Below, one piece after another: positions 31,519-45,190 of a DNA stretch of 64,000 bases. Source of the stretch: Adiantum capillus-veneris (Eukaryota > Streptophyta > Polypodiopsida > Polypodiales > Pteridaceae); the NCBI GenBank assembly GCA_014529385.2, contig CM043965.1, positions 10,840,412 to 10,904,411 on the forward strand, written 5' to 3'. Both the position numbers and the translations under genes were made by a program. Under the pieces are notes generated by a model. The model was not told the origin of the DNA. It worked only from the letters and a program-made list of their open reading frames with translations, and did not search any database. Numbering within the stretch: the first letter of the stretch is position 1; every line of letters starts with the position of its first letter.

Positions 31519-33784
31519 AGCTTCTACCGGGAAGCTCGTCACCTAACAAGCCTCCTTATCAAATTTCCCAAGCTCAACAAGACGAGATCATGAGGCAAGT
31601 GCATGATTCGGTAGAAAAAGGGATGGTGAGGCCTAGCTCCTCTCCATTCTGTTTACCATTACTTTTAGTGCAAAAGAAAGACGGTACATATCACATGTGT
31701 GTCGACTATAGAGCACTAAATAAAATCGCTATCAAAAACAAATTTCATGTGCCACGGGCCACTCAAATTCTCTTGAGGAGTACCGGTGACACCTTCAGGT
31801 AATGTTTCAAGTTGTGAAAAATAATAAGATTTTCATTAATCAAAAGAAAAGTGAATTTTTCTTATAAGAGATTCAATATTTAGGTCACATTATCCCTAAA
31901 GATGGCACCCGTATGGATCCAACAAAGTTAGAGATAATAAAAGGATGACCTAATCCAAGGAATCTATAGGAGGTACAGAGCTTTATAGGTATGTGTGCAT
32001 ACTATACATGCTTCATAGAAAAATTCTAGCTAATAGCAGGCCCATTACATGACTTAACAAAAAAGAACGTTAAGTATTCATGGACTGCAAAAGTGCAAGA
32101 AGCTTTTCTCTCAACTTGTGCTCACACTGCTAGATCTCTCAAAGCCATTAGAGGTCCAATGTGATGCTTGTGGTGATTGCCTTGGAGCTATTTTGCTTCA
32201 AAAAGGGCATGAGATAGCATATGAGAGTCAAAGACTCAACTCCGATAAGCGAGTAATCGGAAAAATATGAAAAAGAGCTACTAGCTGTTCTATGTGTCCT
32301 AGACATGTGGAAACGCTATCTCTTAGGGACTCCATTCATCCTACGAATGGATCAAAAAGCCTCAAGAACTTCATGGCGCAAACCAAGCTCTCCGACAAAC
32401 AAATGAGGTGCGAAAATTTTCTTTCGCAATTTAAATTTCATATTGCTCACGTTGCTGGCAAGCACAATCAAGTGGTCAATGCACTTTCACGACGGCCAAG
32501 GGTAAATGTGGTGTCTATAGCAACTCACAATGATCTATCTTTTATGATAGATGAGTATGCTACTGACCAAGACTTTAAGTATGTAATTACACCCTTTGCA
32601 TTACGGAAGAAAAAAGAACCATTCACCTTGAAGGATGGTTATCTTTCAAACGGCAATAGGCTATGTGTTACTCACCCATACAATAAGAAAGTCATGTATG
32701 AATCCCATGCTCTTCCTTATGCGAGGCAAAGAGGGATTCCATAATCTACTCTTCGAGGAGTAGAAATGTATTTCTGTTGGTCTACCATGAAAAGTAAACA
32801 TACAAGAGTATGTTTCAAAATGCGTGGTATACCAAAAATTGAAATTTGATTGAGGGAAGTAACTTGGATTGTTTTAGTCGACAGGCTTAGCAAGAAAACA
32901 CGCTCTATGCCTGTCAAAAAGACTATTACGGCACATCAAACGGCAACCCTCTTTAGATCTGAAATTTTCAAGTATCATGGCTTGCCAACATCCATAGTGT
33001 CGGACAAAGATCCTAGAATAGAAGGGTCTCTTTGAGAATCTAGGAAGTAGATTAATTTTTTCTTTCGGCCTATCATCCACAATCGGATGACCAAAGTGAA
33101 ATAACTAATCTAACGATTCTTGAATCTATTGAAAGCCTATGTCATGGAAGTAGATCAATGTTCTCAATGAGAGAAGTACCTACCTCTTATAGAGTATGCG
33201 TATATACAATGACATTGTACATACTTCTATGGGGAAAGCACCTTTTGAAGTTAAAGAGGGAAGATCCAAAAGTCCCTTACTACTAAAGTACATGGGAAGA
33301 TCTTTGCTGCTGATGAATATAGTTGAGACTCACAAGAATCTTTTCCAAAGATTAAAGAGGTGATATCCATCTCACATCAAAGGCAAAAAGGACTGTTGCT
33401 GCTAATAAGCACAGAAGAGCCTTAGCCTTTAAGGAAAATGATTGGGTCTTGCTAAAGTTTCTCGACGTTCGTCTAAGGCATACTACTGGCAAGAATCTTA
33501 TGGGCTACCAAGAGTATTATGCTAAACTAGCAAAAAGATACTATGGTCCTTTTCAAATTCTTAAGCCAATCAATGAGATGGCTTATCAATTAAAGTTGAC
33601 CAACCATTGGCTCATGCACAATGTTTTCCATGAGAGCTTACGTAAGCTTTACAAAGGAGCGCCACCAAAAGAAGCAATAGTTACATACCCTCCAAAAATC
33701 GAAGATCAAGAAGAAGTATTTCAATCTGAGTCTATCCTACGACATGAAGACAAGGTGTTAAGAAACGGTAAGATTATCCAGTGA
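31519..33784 (+). pseudogene. Element F RT fragment, RNase H and integrase (eroded)
   Basis: RT begins at about 31519 with SSPNKPPYQISQAQQDEIM, SSPFCLPLLLVQKKDG and [19 protein letters not shown], then jumps at about 31790 to the RT end, so the catalytic DD region is deleted. RNase H is seen at about 32150 (VQCDACGDCLGAILLQKG). It is followed by FKFHIAHVAGKHNQVVNALS (32292-32744), integrase core pieces at 32850-33035 (WIVLVDRLSKKTRSMPVKKT, SIVSDKDPR) and the C-terminal region at 33449-33784 ([32 protein letters not shown]). Stops and shifts occur throughout. Confidence 0.82.
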
Positions 33785-34250
33785 TAACTTGTTATATTTA
33801 AGGAGTATCCTTTTAAAGATGCTAGATGGATGCAAGGAACCTAGCTTAAGGATAATATGAACCATGTCAATGATTACAATGCTACACTAGAGTAAGCAAA
33901 TGAAAATGCATTTTAAATGAACAATGTTTTTGTCTTATAAGACTAGTTCTCTTTTTATCGTGCACAAATTTAAGAAGTATGCATGCTTAGGATCATGTTT
34001 AAGGTGACGACGTCTCCCAAACACCAAGTAGAACTTGTCACTCTACTTTGGAAGTATGATATGGACTAAAGAGCAGACATGCTTGCTGCAACTAAGTCTC
34101 CCAAGCACCAAATGGATTAGTCATCCATCTTGGAATGATGTCGTAGGGTAAAAAGGGATCCTCTACCCACTAAGAAACATGGAGTAATGACTAGGCTTTA
34201 TCTTCTCTACCTCATAGTCGAGGACGACTATGATTTCAAGAGAGAGGTAA

Positions 34251-36021
34251 TGTCATAAAATCTAATATCTATCTAACCCAAATGATTTCTCATATTAAAC
34301 CGATCATTTAATGTGGGGGAATAAACGAGAACAAGAGCTAGAATAGAGACATGTGCTTCTAACCTATCTCAGCACGCAGGGGACCAAAAGGAGAGATGGT
34401 TACATCTCAATAGGGGTCCAAAAGGATATGGTATACCAAAGAGCAATATGTAATAAGTGCTGCTAGAACTATCTCAACAGGGGAACAAAAGGAGGAGTGG
34501 TTGCATCTCAATAGGGATCCAAAAGGAGACGGTCTACCAAAGAGCAATGTGCAATAAGTGCTTCTAGATTTATCTCAACAGGGTACCAAGAGGAGAGATG
34601 GTTACATCTCAAGAGGGGTCCAAAAGGAGGTAGTCTATCAAAGAGAAACATCCATCTAATGGAGTTTAAACGACCTTAGGGTTAGCTTCATTAAAGACCT
34701 CCAAAGGTTAGTGTTAAAAGACCTTAGACCTTAGGCAAGCTAGGGTTGTGCATGAGGTGGGAACCTGGCCCAAGCTTGAGGTGCTTGTCATGCTTAGTTA
34801 CTAAGGTGCTTGAGGTGCTTGTCATGCTTGCTGAATAAGGTGCTTGAGGTGCTTGTCATGCTTGATGAGAGGAAGGTGCTTGAGAAGCTTCCCATGCATG
34901 GGGGGTAAGGTGCTTGAGTCAAAAAAGAGACCCTACAAAGGAGGGGGAAATCCCCAAAGTTAGGGGAATCTTTGACTTAACCTCCCACTCACCTAAAGGC
35001 GCCCCCTTTCTCAAGGGGCATGTCAATCTCTCCCTACGCTTAGCCACATGGTGTGCTTGAATACTATTGGTTGGGCTAAAGAGGGGTCCAATGAGATTCT
35101 AGTTCAAATCAACAAATATCTAGATATTTTCAAGTTCTCCCTCTAAAAGAGGTAAGGAGGACACTTGTCCTAATGCTACTCATGTTGCTTGAAATGCATT
35201 ATGTATGTGATTGGCTAGGCTTAGAGGGGTCCAATGAGCTTCAAGCTTGAGCTACAAGGAGGGGTCAACCAAAGCAAGCAAGGGATGCGCTTGGGGCTAT
35301 ACACTCTCTCACACACTCATTTTTAACACATTCTCACTTGGTGAAAGTAGAGGAACTCCACCTCCTTCTCCAAGCTTGTTGAGAAGTTGAGTGCCTACAC
35401 CAACACTCTTGGTTATGGAATGCAAATCCATAACCAAGAGCCATGCTTCAATGCTTAAGCTTTCCATCTTCTCCATCTTCATTACTATGCTATTATGTAT
35501 GCTAGCAAGAAGAGTGATGATAAGCGAGGAACTATTTCTTTCTCCTATGGAAAGTTTATTCTTACTCTTCCCTACCCTCATTCCCCGCTAGCTCTCTCCA
35601 CCTTCGAAGGTGTTTGAGGCCTTGGGACTGAGGCCGAGGATGGTTAATGCTTTTTACAAAGTTTATGTTATGCTCGTGATGCATGAAGCTTTCCATCTTC
35701 CTAGCATCACCAAGGTCACAAGGAACACAAAGATTGTATTATACCAAGTCTGTCTTGATGGGAGAATCTATAATACAAAAGCCTATTGGCGGGGGGACCG
35801 GATCCACATAAATCCAATCCTCAATTGTTGTCAAGTTCTGTAATTCTCTCTTTCTTTCTCTTGCAAAAGTATTGTTCATGCCAAGTTAATTAAGTATAAT
35901 GGTTATGTTGCTACCACTAATTAAGTTCACCCTCTATGTTCTCAAAGTAGTCTCACAAAAATGATGTGTTTAATTCTCCTAATTCTGCTATTCTCAAAGT
36001 TTATGGGCCATTTCCATTACA
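34251..36021 (+). repeat. 3' LTR of element F
   Basis: 1771 bp, preceded by the purine tract AAGAGAGAGGTAA (34238-34250). It carries the same U3 tandem array (34353-34655) and ends TTTCCATTACA. It lacks the G insertion and so serves as the empty-site reference for G. Confidence 0.9.
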
Positions 36022-36195
36022 GGAAATGTCTCATGGATTGTTCTAAAGGGCAAATACTTTTCCTCTATAAGCTAAGGTTTGGTGGAGATTAAAAAACACT
36101 TAGCTCATTTTTCATCTTCTCTTTCTCATTTTCTAAAGGATTGATCAGAGCCTGCAGTCTTCATGAGACTAGCGTCTCACATTTGGTATCAGACC
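36022..36195 (+). mobile_element. Right side of an LTR interrupted by F, with primer site (element H)
   Basis: A CTATAAGC box near 36073 and a TC-rich stretch lead to GTCTCACA (36181). TGGTATCAGACC follows at 36184-36195, one or two bases off the tRNA-Met site. This is the expected layout of an LTR end plus primer site. The left part of the LTR should lie before 23525. No clear coding follows. Confidence 0.5.
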
Positions 36196-36914
36196 AAGGT
36201 TCTAAACGTAGCGAGTAGTGGTCATCTTTATGTGTCAAGGGTAAATATCTAACCAAATACTTTTCTATGCAACCAAAAAAGTAGAATGGTTCTAGTCAAT
36301 CGTGCATCGTGTATGACCCATGGGACTTGGTCCCTCATCAAACCCTTGCATGTAGGAGGCACCTCTATATGCCATTATGCAAATTTAGTTCCTCATTTGG
36401 TTCTTTAATCCAAATCATGGAGTCAACTTGGTAAGCCACCCATGGAGGAGTTTGTCCCTTGTAATGGAACTTGACAAGGTTACAAGTTGCTAGAACTTGA
36501 GAGCATTGGTCGGGTGAAATACTTTTTGGTGAAGAGTGTACAAACATTAAATTTCAAGGTGTCTTTATGTGCTTGATCGAAACATGAGGTCATATATCTA
36601 AAGTGAATTTGGTGTCATATCATTGGCATCAATCCTATGCCATTTTCTACTCCACTCAATTGAACTTGCAATCAATATTGTCCACAACTGCTTGTGCTGA
36701 CTTGCGGCAAGATATAGGGAAACCCCACACTGAGTAGTCACGTCGTTATCACACTACCAAGAATCCCCCACTTGCACACACCCAATCTACTCATGAGCTT
36801 GCCCGGGCTGCTTTTGCCATCACCCCGCATTGGCCCCCACCTCCTCATGCTCACGTTGACCCCACCATCCCACACCCATCTACACAAGTAGAAACCAGTG
36901 GATGCTTTTCTCAT
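36196..36914. other. No gene recognised
   Basis: Probably element H interior. A Pro/His-rich open stretch near 36760-36890 cannot be assigned. Confidence 0.35.
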
Positions 36915-37335
36915 TTTAAGATTTAAGAGCCTGACAATTTGGCCTTGTTTTTGTCTCTTAGCAAATAACCTCGCTTATAGCAAGGCCTTTTTGCATGTAC
37001 ACATACTCTTGTAGATATTCATGAAGAAAAGTTGTATTCACATCCATTTGGGCCAACTCCAAGTTCTCAATAGCTAATACTAATCCAAGCACCATATGCA
37101 AGAATTTGTCTTGACCATAGGTGAAAATATTTCATCAAAACCCACATCTTCTTGCTGCTTGAAACCTTTAGCTACAAGTCTATCCTTAGGCTCGAATCTC
37201 CTGATGTAAACTTCTTCTTATATACTCATTTGCAAGGTTACACTTTCTGTGCCTTGGGCAATGCAACCAATTCCCAAGTCTCATTTCTTACAATTGAGTC
37301 ATACTCAAATTGCATAGGTTGCTCCCACTATAGCT
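36915..37335 (-). pseudogene. Copia RT N-terminal piece (element L)
   Basis: The minus strand reads QPMQFEYDSIVRNETWELVA, then KDRLVAKGFKQQEDVGFDEI and FSPMVKTNSC. These match the copia segments ending in TWELVPLP and the RLVAKGF...FSPVVK block at the start of RT. A frame shift near 37075 is followed by a decayed WPKWM...TTFLHE region. The catalytic YVDD part is missing. In-frame stops make it a relic. Confidence 0.78.
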
Positions 37336-38999
37336 TATCATCCATTTGCATGGAATCTTAGAAGAAAAATAGGTCTCTGAAGTTAGTTAGAATGCCATAA
37401 TCCACACCATGTTGAAACCACTCAAGCAGATGTGCGGCTCTACCAGAGCATCTCAATCCTTGACTTATATAGTTTTGATATTTCTATAGTTATATAGAAG
37501 AGTATACAAAAAGGGATAGATGCATGTACTAGCTCCATTTTTTATGTTCTTAGGTAGTCTTTCTTGCTTGACTAGTTCTGAATTTGTCAAAGCTATCATG
37601 TAAACATCTTTTCCTTCCTTGAAATGATGCATTCTAATTTTGAAATTATTATAGAGGTGCACAAAATCTTTGCCACAAGTGCATTGGAAACATTTATAAG
37701 ACAGATGTTCTTTTTATTTTTGTTTTGTATATCAGGTCTCTACTTTCCCTACTCAAGGTTTGGTCTTCAAGATCTCAAAGAGCTAGGGACACTACACTCG
37801 CATATGGAAACACTTTAGACAATTCGATTCTATATATAAAAGATTAGTTGATGCTCCAAACTTCCTATCTAGAAATCGTACATACAAGCATCGTGTAAAG
37901 TACGTGGCATGGAAATAGAAAAAGGGAAAGTTGGTCTTAATATCTCTTTTGATATTCAGAACTTAATCATAAGTCAGTTGACTTATGATATATCTGAGAT
38001 AGTCATAAAATTTCAATAACTCGCAAAAGCATCTCCAATGATTGAAAGGTGGTTCCTTTTTAGAAGTCCCACAAAGCCCTAGACTCAAGTAAGAGTCTAG
38101 TGCAGGATTCTAACACTCACTTCTTAGGAAAAAAAGGGTGAATGAGCAAATCCATATTGAATCATTACACTCTCATGTGGGACAAGATCTCAAATAAATG
38201 CATATGCATAGAAAAATAAATAATGAAATGTTGTTAGTTTTGTTTGGTAGAGCTCTCCTACAAAGATAGTCAATGAAGTACATGGGCAATGATCACCAAG
38301 GGAGTACAAAGGCAAGCATAGCTAAGGAAAATTCAAGTTATATAGAGAAAGAATTTGGGAGATTCTATTAAGTTTTGGTCCCTGCATGTAGAATATATTT
38401 TATTAAGGTAATAGAGTAACTTTGTTTGACTCTTCATCTAAACCACAACAAACAAGTTGTCTAAGAAAGATAAAAGGACGTGAGCTCATGACACTAAATA
38501 CATCATTGGGATTCTCATGATGAGACCATTGCTTTGTCTTGTTTAAGTAGACCAATATTGTTGAAAGAGGAAGTTCACTTAGCTACATGGATTTCATTAC
38601 AATGTAGTATGGGACACAAATCGTGAGTATCTATGTAGCTAAATAGGAGTTTCCATTGGATTATTATTGTCTTGATTTTGGTTAAGCAAATGAACCAAGT
38701 GAACTCATCTTTCAAAGACCCTATATGGATTGCTTCACAGTGTGGTATGAGACACATATATATTGTCTTTGTAGCTATGCAACAACTTAAGCTTCCAGGT
38801 AATTAGCTCTCATTGAGGATAATGCATCTTAGCAAGTTTTTCACTCCATAGAGAGTCTTATACTAACAAGTACTCTAGATATCAGGACCATTACGATCAT
38901 AAAAAAAAAAACTTCATATACAAGAATTTATGATCTGTAATGGGGTTGTTAGATTGACTTTTTGTAATGTCAAGATAGAGTGTCCATGTCATCTTCCAC
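37336..38999. other. No gene recognised
   Basis: It lies between the RT and gag relics of L. No protease or integrase motifs were found on either strand. Confidence 0.4.
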
Positions 39000-39282
39000 T
39001 CAATTTTAGCCTCACTGCGACTTACATAAAGACCAGCCAGAGTATCCCAAGCTTGTTTTGCTTATTTTTTTTAGTGAATTGAGGACGGAGATTGCACTTC
39101 ATAGATAATGCAATCAATGCATGAGCATGTGCATCTCTTACATCCCAATGAGATTTCTCAGCCCGTAGGCAAAAGAAGTCTAGCAACAACACATCTACTA
39201 GAACTTGCAACATTCTCAATAGAGCCTGTGTCCACAGAAGGTGGACGTATATCAATTTCATGCATAACATTCTAGATGCCAT
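39000..39282 (-). pseudogene. Copia gag piece (element L)
   Basis: The minus strand reads SHWDVRDAHAHALIALSMKC near the start of the conserved part. After a shift it reads AWDTLAGLYVSRSEAK. This corresponds to the W-x-x-x-D-A-x-A-x-x-x-I and A-W-D-x-L segments of the copia gag UBN2 domain. It is short and frameshifted. Confidence 0.6.
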
Positions 39283-39703
39283 TTAATACAAGATCATGCA
39301 ATCATGCATTATATTTTGATACATGGGTGGTGAGATAACCACACTGATATAATGCACGGAGGACTACTTTGCAAGAGGTTATTTCTCCATAAGATTTTTA
39401 AGAGTTCCTTTATAAGGTTCAAGGGTGTCCTCTAAGATTATTTAGGCTCTCCTCCAAGGATTGTGTGTTTATTTGCAATTAGAAGTGTGTGCATTGTGAG
39501 ACCAAGACTTACATGCTTTCTAGTTATTTCCACATGATTATTGAGAGAGGTGTGTGTAGTAGAAATGGTAGAAGAATGCATTTGCATATGTATGTGTGTG
39601 TGCTTGAGAGCAGTAAAGGAGAAGATGCAAGAGATTGGCCCTTCCATGGCTTCTCTTTTCAAGCTTATAATCTCCCATTAGGGCCTTAACTCTATCACCA
39701 ATA

Positions 39704-40599
39704 CTAGAGAGCACTCTAACTCTTGTATGAGATGCCTCTAAGACCTAGCTAGCGGGTTACCTTGCTTGGATTGACAATTTGAGGATTGTGTTGACCTTAT
39801 GATATTGCACTTTGCTAGGATCACACAGTTGGACTTCTTTCAAATTCCACTATTGCAAATATATGTTGCTAGTCAATGCCTTAGGACTTGACCATATCTT
39901 CTTCTAACAATCCTATCTCTCTTTTAACATGTCCATTAAAAGGGCAAGTTTCATTCTTGTCTTTCATTTTGTTAGTTTCCCAAGATTCCCGTACTTTCTT
40001 GGATGCAATGGCAATTTCAACTCCACTAACTATTAGCTAGAGACTCAATTCCAACACACTCTACAGGTTTATTGCCTTCTCCACCCTCACAATAGTTTCC
40101 CACCTTGTTCACAAGAAGAGGTTTTACAATTTTCTCTAGAGATTTTTTCTATTTCAAACCTTGATAGTCTCATGCATTAGACCTTTAATCCCCAATTTCT
40201 CTTGGCTCTATGGAGATCACTCCATAGATTAGGTCTAAGCTTTAGCAATACTCCAAGCGTTAATGTAACATCCAAAGATTCTTTGATCTTGAGCATCTTT
40301 GTAGTCTTTTCAAACTAATGATTTCTCTTCATGTTCACCAAGATATAAAGGGTTTTGAAAGTATTTACTTTTGAGTCTTCTAACTTCTCAAATTCCCAAT
40401 CTCCATATAACAATTACATATTCACCTCCATGGGGGGATGATCTAAGCCAAATCGTAAGGTCTGCTCATTTCGATCATTCGCATCTCTTGCAGTATCCCA
40501 CAAGAGGTTAGGCTAGTTTTCCACCACCAACAAAATTCCATCTAAGCCATCTTTTGTATCTGGTACAAGCAAAGTTGGTTCCCATAATCTTTTTTGGCT
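39704..40599. other. No gene recognised
   Basis: It may include the worn 5' LTR of L. I see no TG...CA limits that I can defend. Confidence 0.35.
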
Positions 40600-41290
40600 T
40601 TTTGTCCATTTTTCCACTAGTTTTTTATTTCTGTTCATGTTTTTTCACTAGCATTTTTGGCCCTTGTTTTTGCACTTCTAGAAATTCTTGAGTAGTCTTT
40701 GGTAGTTTCTAATACGCTTCAAATTTTGCAATTTCTAGCTTTATGGGTAATATTTCCATTTGTTTTTTAAAAATTTCCAACTTGTAATATACCTCTAGGG
40801 TAGCATTTATTAGCTCATAAATTTTATTTGCCAAGAAAGATCCTCAATTTCCACTAAGATTCCTCTATCTTGAAAAAAGTGGTTGTGGCTCAATTCTTTT
40901 GCCATTCCTCAATCTGTGCTTGTTGTTTTGCTTTCTTAGAAACTCTCTATGCTTTTTAGGTTCTTCAGGATGCTTGGGAAGACTTTCTAGTTTCATACGA
41001 ACCCTCATCATCATTTTGTTTCTAGAGCTCAAAAAGAGCTCTTGTCACAAATTTCCCTAGCACTATTGGCTCACTATTAGATGAGCTACAGGGAATCACT
41101 TCCACTATGTTGGTTGTAGTTTTATCCCTGTTTGGATTTTTAGGAAATCTTGTAAGAAATACCCTCCCTTTTGACCATACTTTGCACAATACACAATTGG
41201 TGGCACAAAGCTTTTGCTTGGAAAAGGACATTTGTTCTTCTGATGATCATTTTCTCCATAGTTATGGCATCATCGTGTCCTTTGCTTTGG
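40600..41290 (-). pseudogene. Gag tail with double zinc knuckle, related to element I (element M)
   Basis: The minus strand, across several frames, reads CHNYGENDHQKNKCPF and VYCAKYGQKGG (first knuckle kept as CxxY, second damaged). IVEVIPCSSSNSEPIVLGKF follows, then RKSSQASWR and SKKAKQQAQIEEWQK. The same layout is present in the Gag-Pro of element I (two knuckles, a VQLPSSSENE segment, a VVTRAQAQKK segment and a lysine/arginine-rich coil). It is therefore a distant, decayed relative of the I/J family. It makes no product. Confidence 0.6.
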
Positions 41291-42539
41291 TTGTTGTTGT
41301 TTAACCATAGGAGGACTAGCTCTAGGATTTGCAAAGAACAACAGTTGCCTCTAGTGGTGCATAATAAGTCTATTCTACCATGGACATAGGGTAAGGTAAA
41401 TACCACCCTTCATAACTTGTTACAAGAACTAGAGCTTGCTCATCTACTTGCTCTTTTGGTTGCATAAGTTTAATAGTAACAACATTACTACCTAGTCATG
41501 GAGGTTGTTGACCTGAAAATGGCCGAGGTCTCTCTAATCCCATTGCCAGCTTTGGCATTTGAGCTATATTAGGTGGATACTTATAACATGTTTTTAGTTT
41601 ATGTGGTCCGTTGAGTTTTTTTCAAATCTCATTTTTTCAATGGTAAACCCCTAGGTTCTCATTATCGGTCTTGAGTCTTTACTTGATTCAAGAATTTCTA
41701 GGACATAGCCCTCTAGTCCCAAAGGAGGTGGTTATTCAATGATATCCTCTACAAGAGTTTGTGGTGCTACAACTTGTGCCCAAAACATTTAATTATTGGG
41801 ATTCTTCACCTTAATGTGTTTAGTTCCCTTTGGATCCATTTTTTTCTGTGTGTTTATTAGTTCTTAGGTCTTCCTTGAACACTATATCATGATCATCAAT
41901 CCTCACAACATACTCCTCATTAGGGTCTGGGTAGATCTGAGCTTCATGCCCATATTGCATATGGTGAGTTAAAATGTGTCTAAACTTTATTGTGGTCCCA
42001 ATTCTTGACTACAAGTGAGTTGATAAAGAAACCATATATGAGCTAGAGTGTGAGTAAGTGTCTACCACTTCTTCAATAATAGTGAAGAATCAATCTCCGA
42101 TTTATACTCTCTTCCATAGATGTCATACTCTCAAAAAACTACATCGAACCCCATTTCCCAACACCCATTCATAAAGATATGAAATTGACAAGCATGACAC
42201 AAGGTTCCTTACCTTTTTGCTATGGTTTTCAACTCCTTACTACTCCAAGCTAATTCCAATGTCTAGCAATGTTCCCAATCTACATTGTAAAATATTTTTA
42301 GTAGTATCAGGTTTTATGTATATACTCTGTGTGTGACCTATACTTAACAATAAAGATCAAATTTTGTGTCGAGCATTTGCAAAAATTATGCGCAAGGTAT
42401 CCAACATTGTTTGCTTATAACCTTGTATCTAATACACACTTGTTCCCAATGTCAAGGTATACTCACTTTGAAATTGTCAAAATTCTAGTTTTTTGTGAAT
42501 CAAATAGTTTAGTCCCAATTTTTGACTTCAAACTTGATC
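41291..42539. other. No gene recognised
   Basis: AT-rich, with short frames only, probably decayed retrotransposon sequence. Confidence 0.4.
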
Positions 42540-43170
42540 TAGTGGACTGGTCAAAATTTGACCAGTTGATATCTATTATTGATACTAAGCTATCTTCATG
42601 GTTGCATCTCGGTTGCATGCAAAAACACATTGTTGGAGTGCAACATTACAAGGACGATGGTGTGGCACAAGGCACATAAACTTGGAAAGACATTAAGGTT
42701 GTTGTAAAGGACCGATATCTCCCACCTAATCACGACTCCCTTAAGATGAATCATTTCTTCAACCTACGTCAATATCACCTTATTTTAGAGGAATACTACT
42801 CAGAACATGTGACCCTTAAGTGCTATGCCCCTCACATATCTACAAAACAACAAGTAGCCCATTTTTTCCAAGGTCCAAATGCTCCTATGGACACTCACCT
42901 TGAAGCAATGAGGTCAACTACCTTGCAAGATGCTGTCCTAAGAATCAAACCCTTATCTAGATAAGTAGCTAACTCTTAAAGGGAAAGCGATGAGAACCCA
43001 TGAAATGGTGCTAGGAGAGGAACACCCTTGAGTTGGGATCAAAGGCCAAGTAACCCAACCTGTCAATCTCAACTTGTAGTTGCAGTTAAAGAAGCTAGAA
43101 CTCCAAATCTCGATGTCTAATGTTTTGAATGCAATGAGTGAGGACATTTTAGAAACATGTTCAAGAGGGG
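42540..43170 (+). pseudogene. Ty3/gypsy gag remnant
   Basis: The plus strand reads a segment near 42690 with TWKDIKVVVKDRYLPPNHDS, then NLRQYHLILEEYYSEHVTL. These fit the gypsy gag pattern W-x-x-x-K-x-x-x-x-x-R-x-x-P followed by the V-x-E-Y-x-x-x-x-x-x-L block. A damaged CCHC knuckle CFECNE, stop, GHFRNM lies at about 43118-43160. Stops interrupt the reading. No protease follows. Confidence 0.65.
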
Positions 43171-44233
43171 GAACGAGGTACACACCCGACACACAACACA
43201 AAGCCTCCATATAGCTCAGGGTATCCACAACACCCCTAACCTCTCAAATAACACCTTCAAATTGGCTAATTTGCACTAACAGACCCGCATTTGCACACAA
43301 AACAACAATCTCCTACCCTGCAGAAACACCCCTTAGCACAAATGCACCTATACTGTTCAACTCACCCTTTCCGGCTCACAAAACACCCTGATTCTGTCCT
43401 CTTTGAAACACACTTCACGCTGCAAGCATACCCTTCCGCAAGCATTGACAAGCACACAAAGAGCAAGAGAAAAGGAGGGGAATGGGGAGAAGCAACATGA
43501 GAAAGAGGGGCAAAGGCTTAATAATATTGCATATGGAGAGAATACAACCAAGTCTACAGCTCCAATGGAACACAGGCTTGCAGCTCTTGCTAGCTCCAGA
43601 CACTGCATAGCACCTTCTTGAATGCTATCAAAACCCCAAAAAACACCAGATGGCATGACTCCTCAGGTGGGCACCAACCTAGCCCCCGACAAAATTTCAA
43701 CTGGCCATAAACTGCAATCCATAGCTCTGATCTGTAATCTGAAAAGACGAGTATGCTCCATAAATTGAGCACAACACGTCTATACCCTGACATCCACTTG
43801 GGCCACCTGTCCCCAGTTGCCCTATCTGGCAAGAATCTGCAACACATCACACCTTCAAACACCAATATCTTGGGCTCTGTAGCTCGATTTGATGAGCCGT
43901 TTGGGCATACTCCTTCAACACTTCAAGCTCTACATTCTTGGACCCAAAGATTTCACCTTGCACCTCTTTCATCTGTTCCCCAAATTATCCCCTCCTGAAG
44001 CCTTTTTTGACCTATAAGCCGCATCAACCATACATATCCGCTGCTACCTGTCAGCCCATGACCTTTACAGCTGCTCTAGCCCTTTGCCAGGCTGCTACTA
44101 GCCTGCACATACCTGCCCATGCCATCTTCTACGGTTGACCAACTTTGGTTGTACCGTCATTGCCCACCCCCTAGTTGAGTATTCATGCTCAACCAAAAAA
44201 GAGCTTAATTCCACTACAAACTGCAAACACTGA
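43171..44233. other. Probable 3' part of element K, no gene recognised
   Basis: If element I is removed, this segment joins 55501, where K integrase ends on the minus strand, so it is likely K's 3' region. A minus-strand frame at 43865-43590 has no recognisable domain. The ACTGA copy at 44229-44233 is the left duplication of I. Confidence 0.45.
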
Positions 44234-45190
44234 TGTTGTGGGAGCGACTCCCACACCCATGAAGTGCATGCAAACACTACCTAGATCAACATAATGTCAA
44301 TCGAGGACACAGATGACACGATAGGCACACGGAGGAAATCTCTTTAGCTTGTTAGGCTGAGACCATCCTACACATACAACACTCTGGAAGGCCAACTATA
44401 CCACAATCAAGAACTTCACTGCTCTCAACTACACCACCTAGCCACATACACACATACGGAAGGTAACTCACCTAATCATGCCAGATTCGTACGAAACTTA
44501 AGGAACACCATCCCCTCACTAGGATACACATGTCCCTAAGCTTCTACACTCAAAACCCTCACTCTAAACCCATCTGCGGAAAACGCATAGGATGACAGAG
44601 CAAAATTTTGAAAGTGCCCAAAACTAAAATTTATGAGTACATATGCGTAGCTTATGTTGCCACGATTCTATAGACTACTAGCACGCAGAAAACAGACATC
44701 GTTTGATACACTTACGGCCACAAATAGCTCGTAGATGCGTCGGCGTGTGCGCTTCGTCTCGCGTGGAATGCTTGGCGCTATCGCGTAGCTCTCCTCGAGC
44801 CTACAACAATGGTGCAGTCGGATCTCCAATGTGTTGAGCGAGCCGGGCGTAGCTAGAGGATAAAGCTCACGCTCACTCTCTTTCTCTCTCACACACAGTA
44901 GACGGCAACGCTAAAGTTTTGATTTTGATTAAAGTCTCCCTTTACAAAATGACCTAGGTACCTTATATACTAAGGCTACCTTAGGTTTAACAAAAAATGG
45001 GGTTGAAAGGGTCAAATGGCTTTGTATTTACAATTTGGAAGTGCCATTGCACCCCGGCTTCTGAAACTAGAATAACTACTCATTACAAATGAAGTTTATA
45101 GCCATAATCCACAGCATTTCATAACTCGCAAAAGATAAGACTTTGGTACGAAACTTGAGTTATGTTGTGTTGTTGACCCAGCGGTCAACA
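44234..45190 (-). repeat. 3' LTR of element I
   Basis: 957 bp, from TGTTGTGGGAGCGACTCCC to CCAGCGGTCAACA. It contains ACGCATAGGATG at 44583-44594, one base from a half-site of the internal palindrome. Confidence 0.93.

Larger units (their letters stand above)
23525..36021 (+). mobile_element. Ty3/gypsy element F with long LTRs
   Basis: A plus-strand element. The 5' LTR (23525-29233) is interrupted by element G and the 3' LTR is at 34251-36021 (1771 bp). A tRNA-Met primer site lies at 29235 and a purine tract before 34251. Internal coding runs gag, protease, RT fragment, RNase H and integrase, with many frame breaks and a gap in the RT palm. Flanks are GGCAA on the left and GGAAA on the right, likely a 5-bp duplication with one change. 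It is inserted in another LTR-like sequence (H). Confidence 0.88.
36915..39703 (-). mobile_element. Eroded copia element L (RT and gag pieces)
   Basis: Read on the minus strand: a damaged primer site near 39702-39688 (TTGGTGATAGAG), a gag piece at 39282-39000, unrecognised sequence, then an RT piece at 37335-36915. The order is right for a copia element that has lost protease and integrase. No LTR limits were found, so the ends are approximate. Confidence 0.55.
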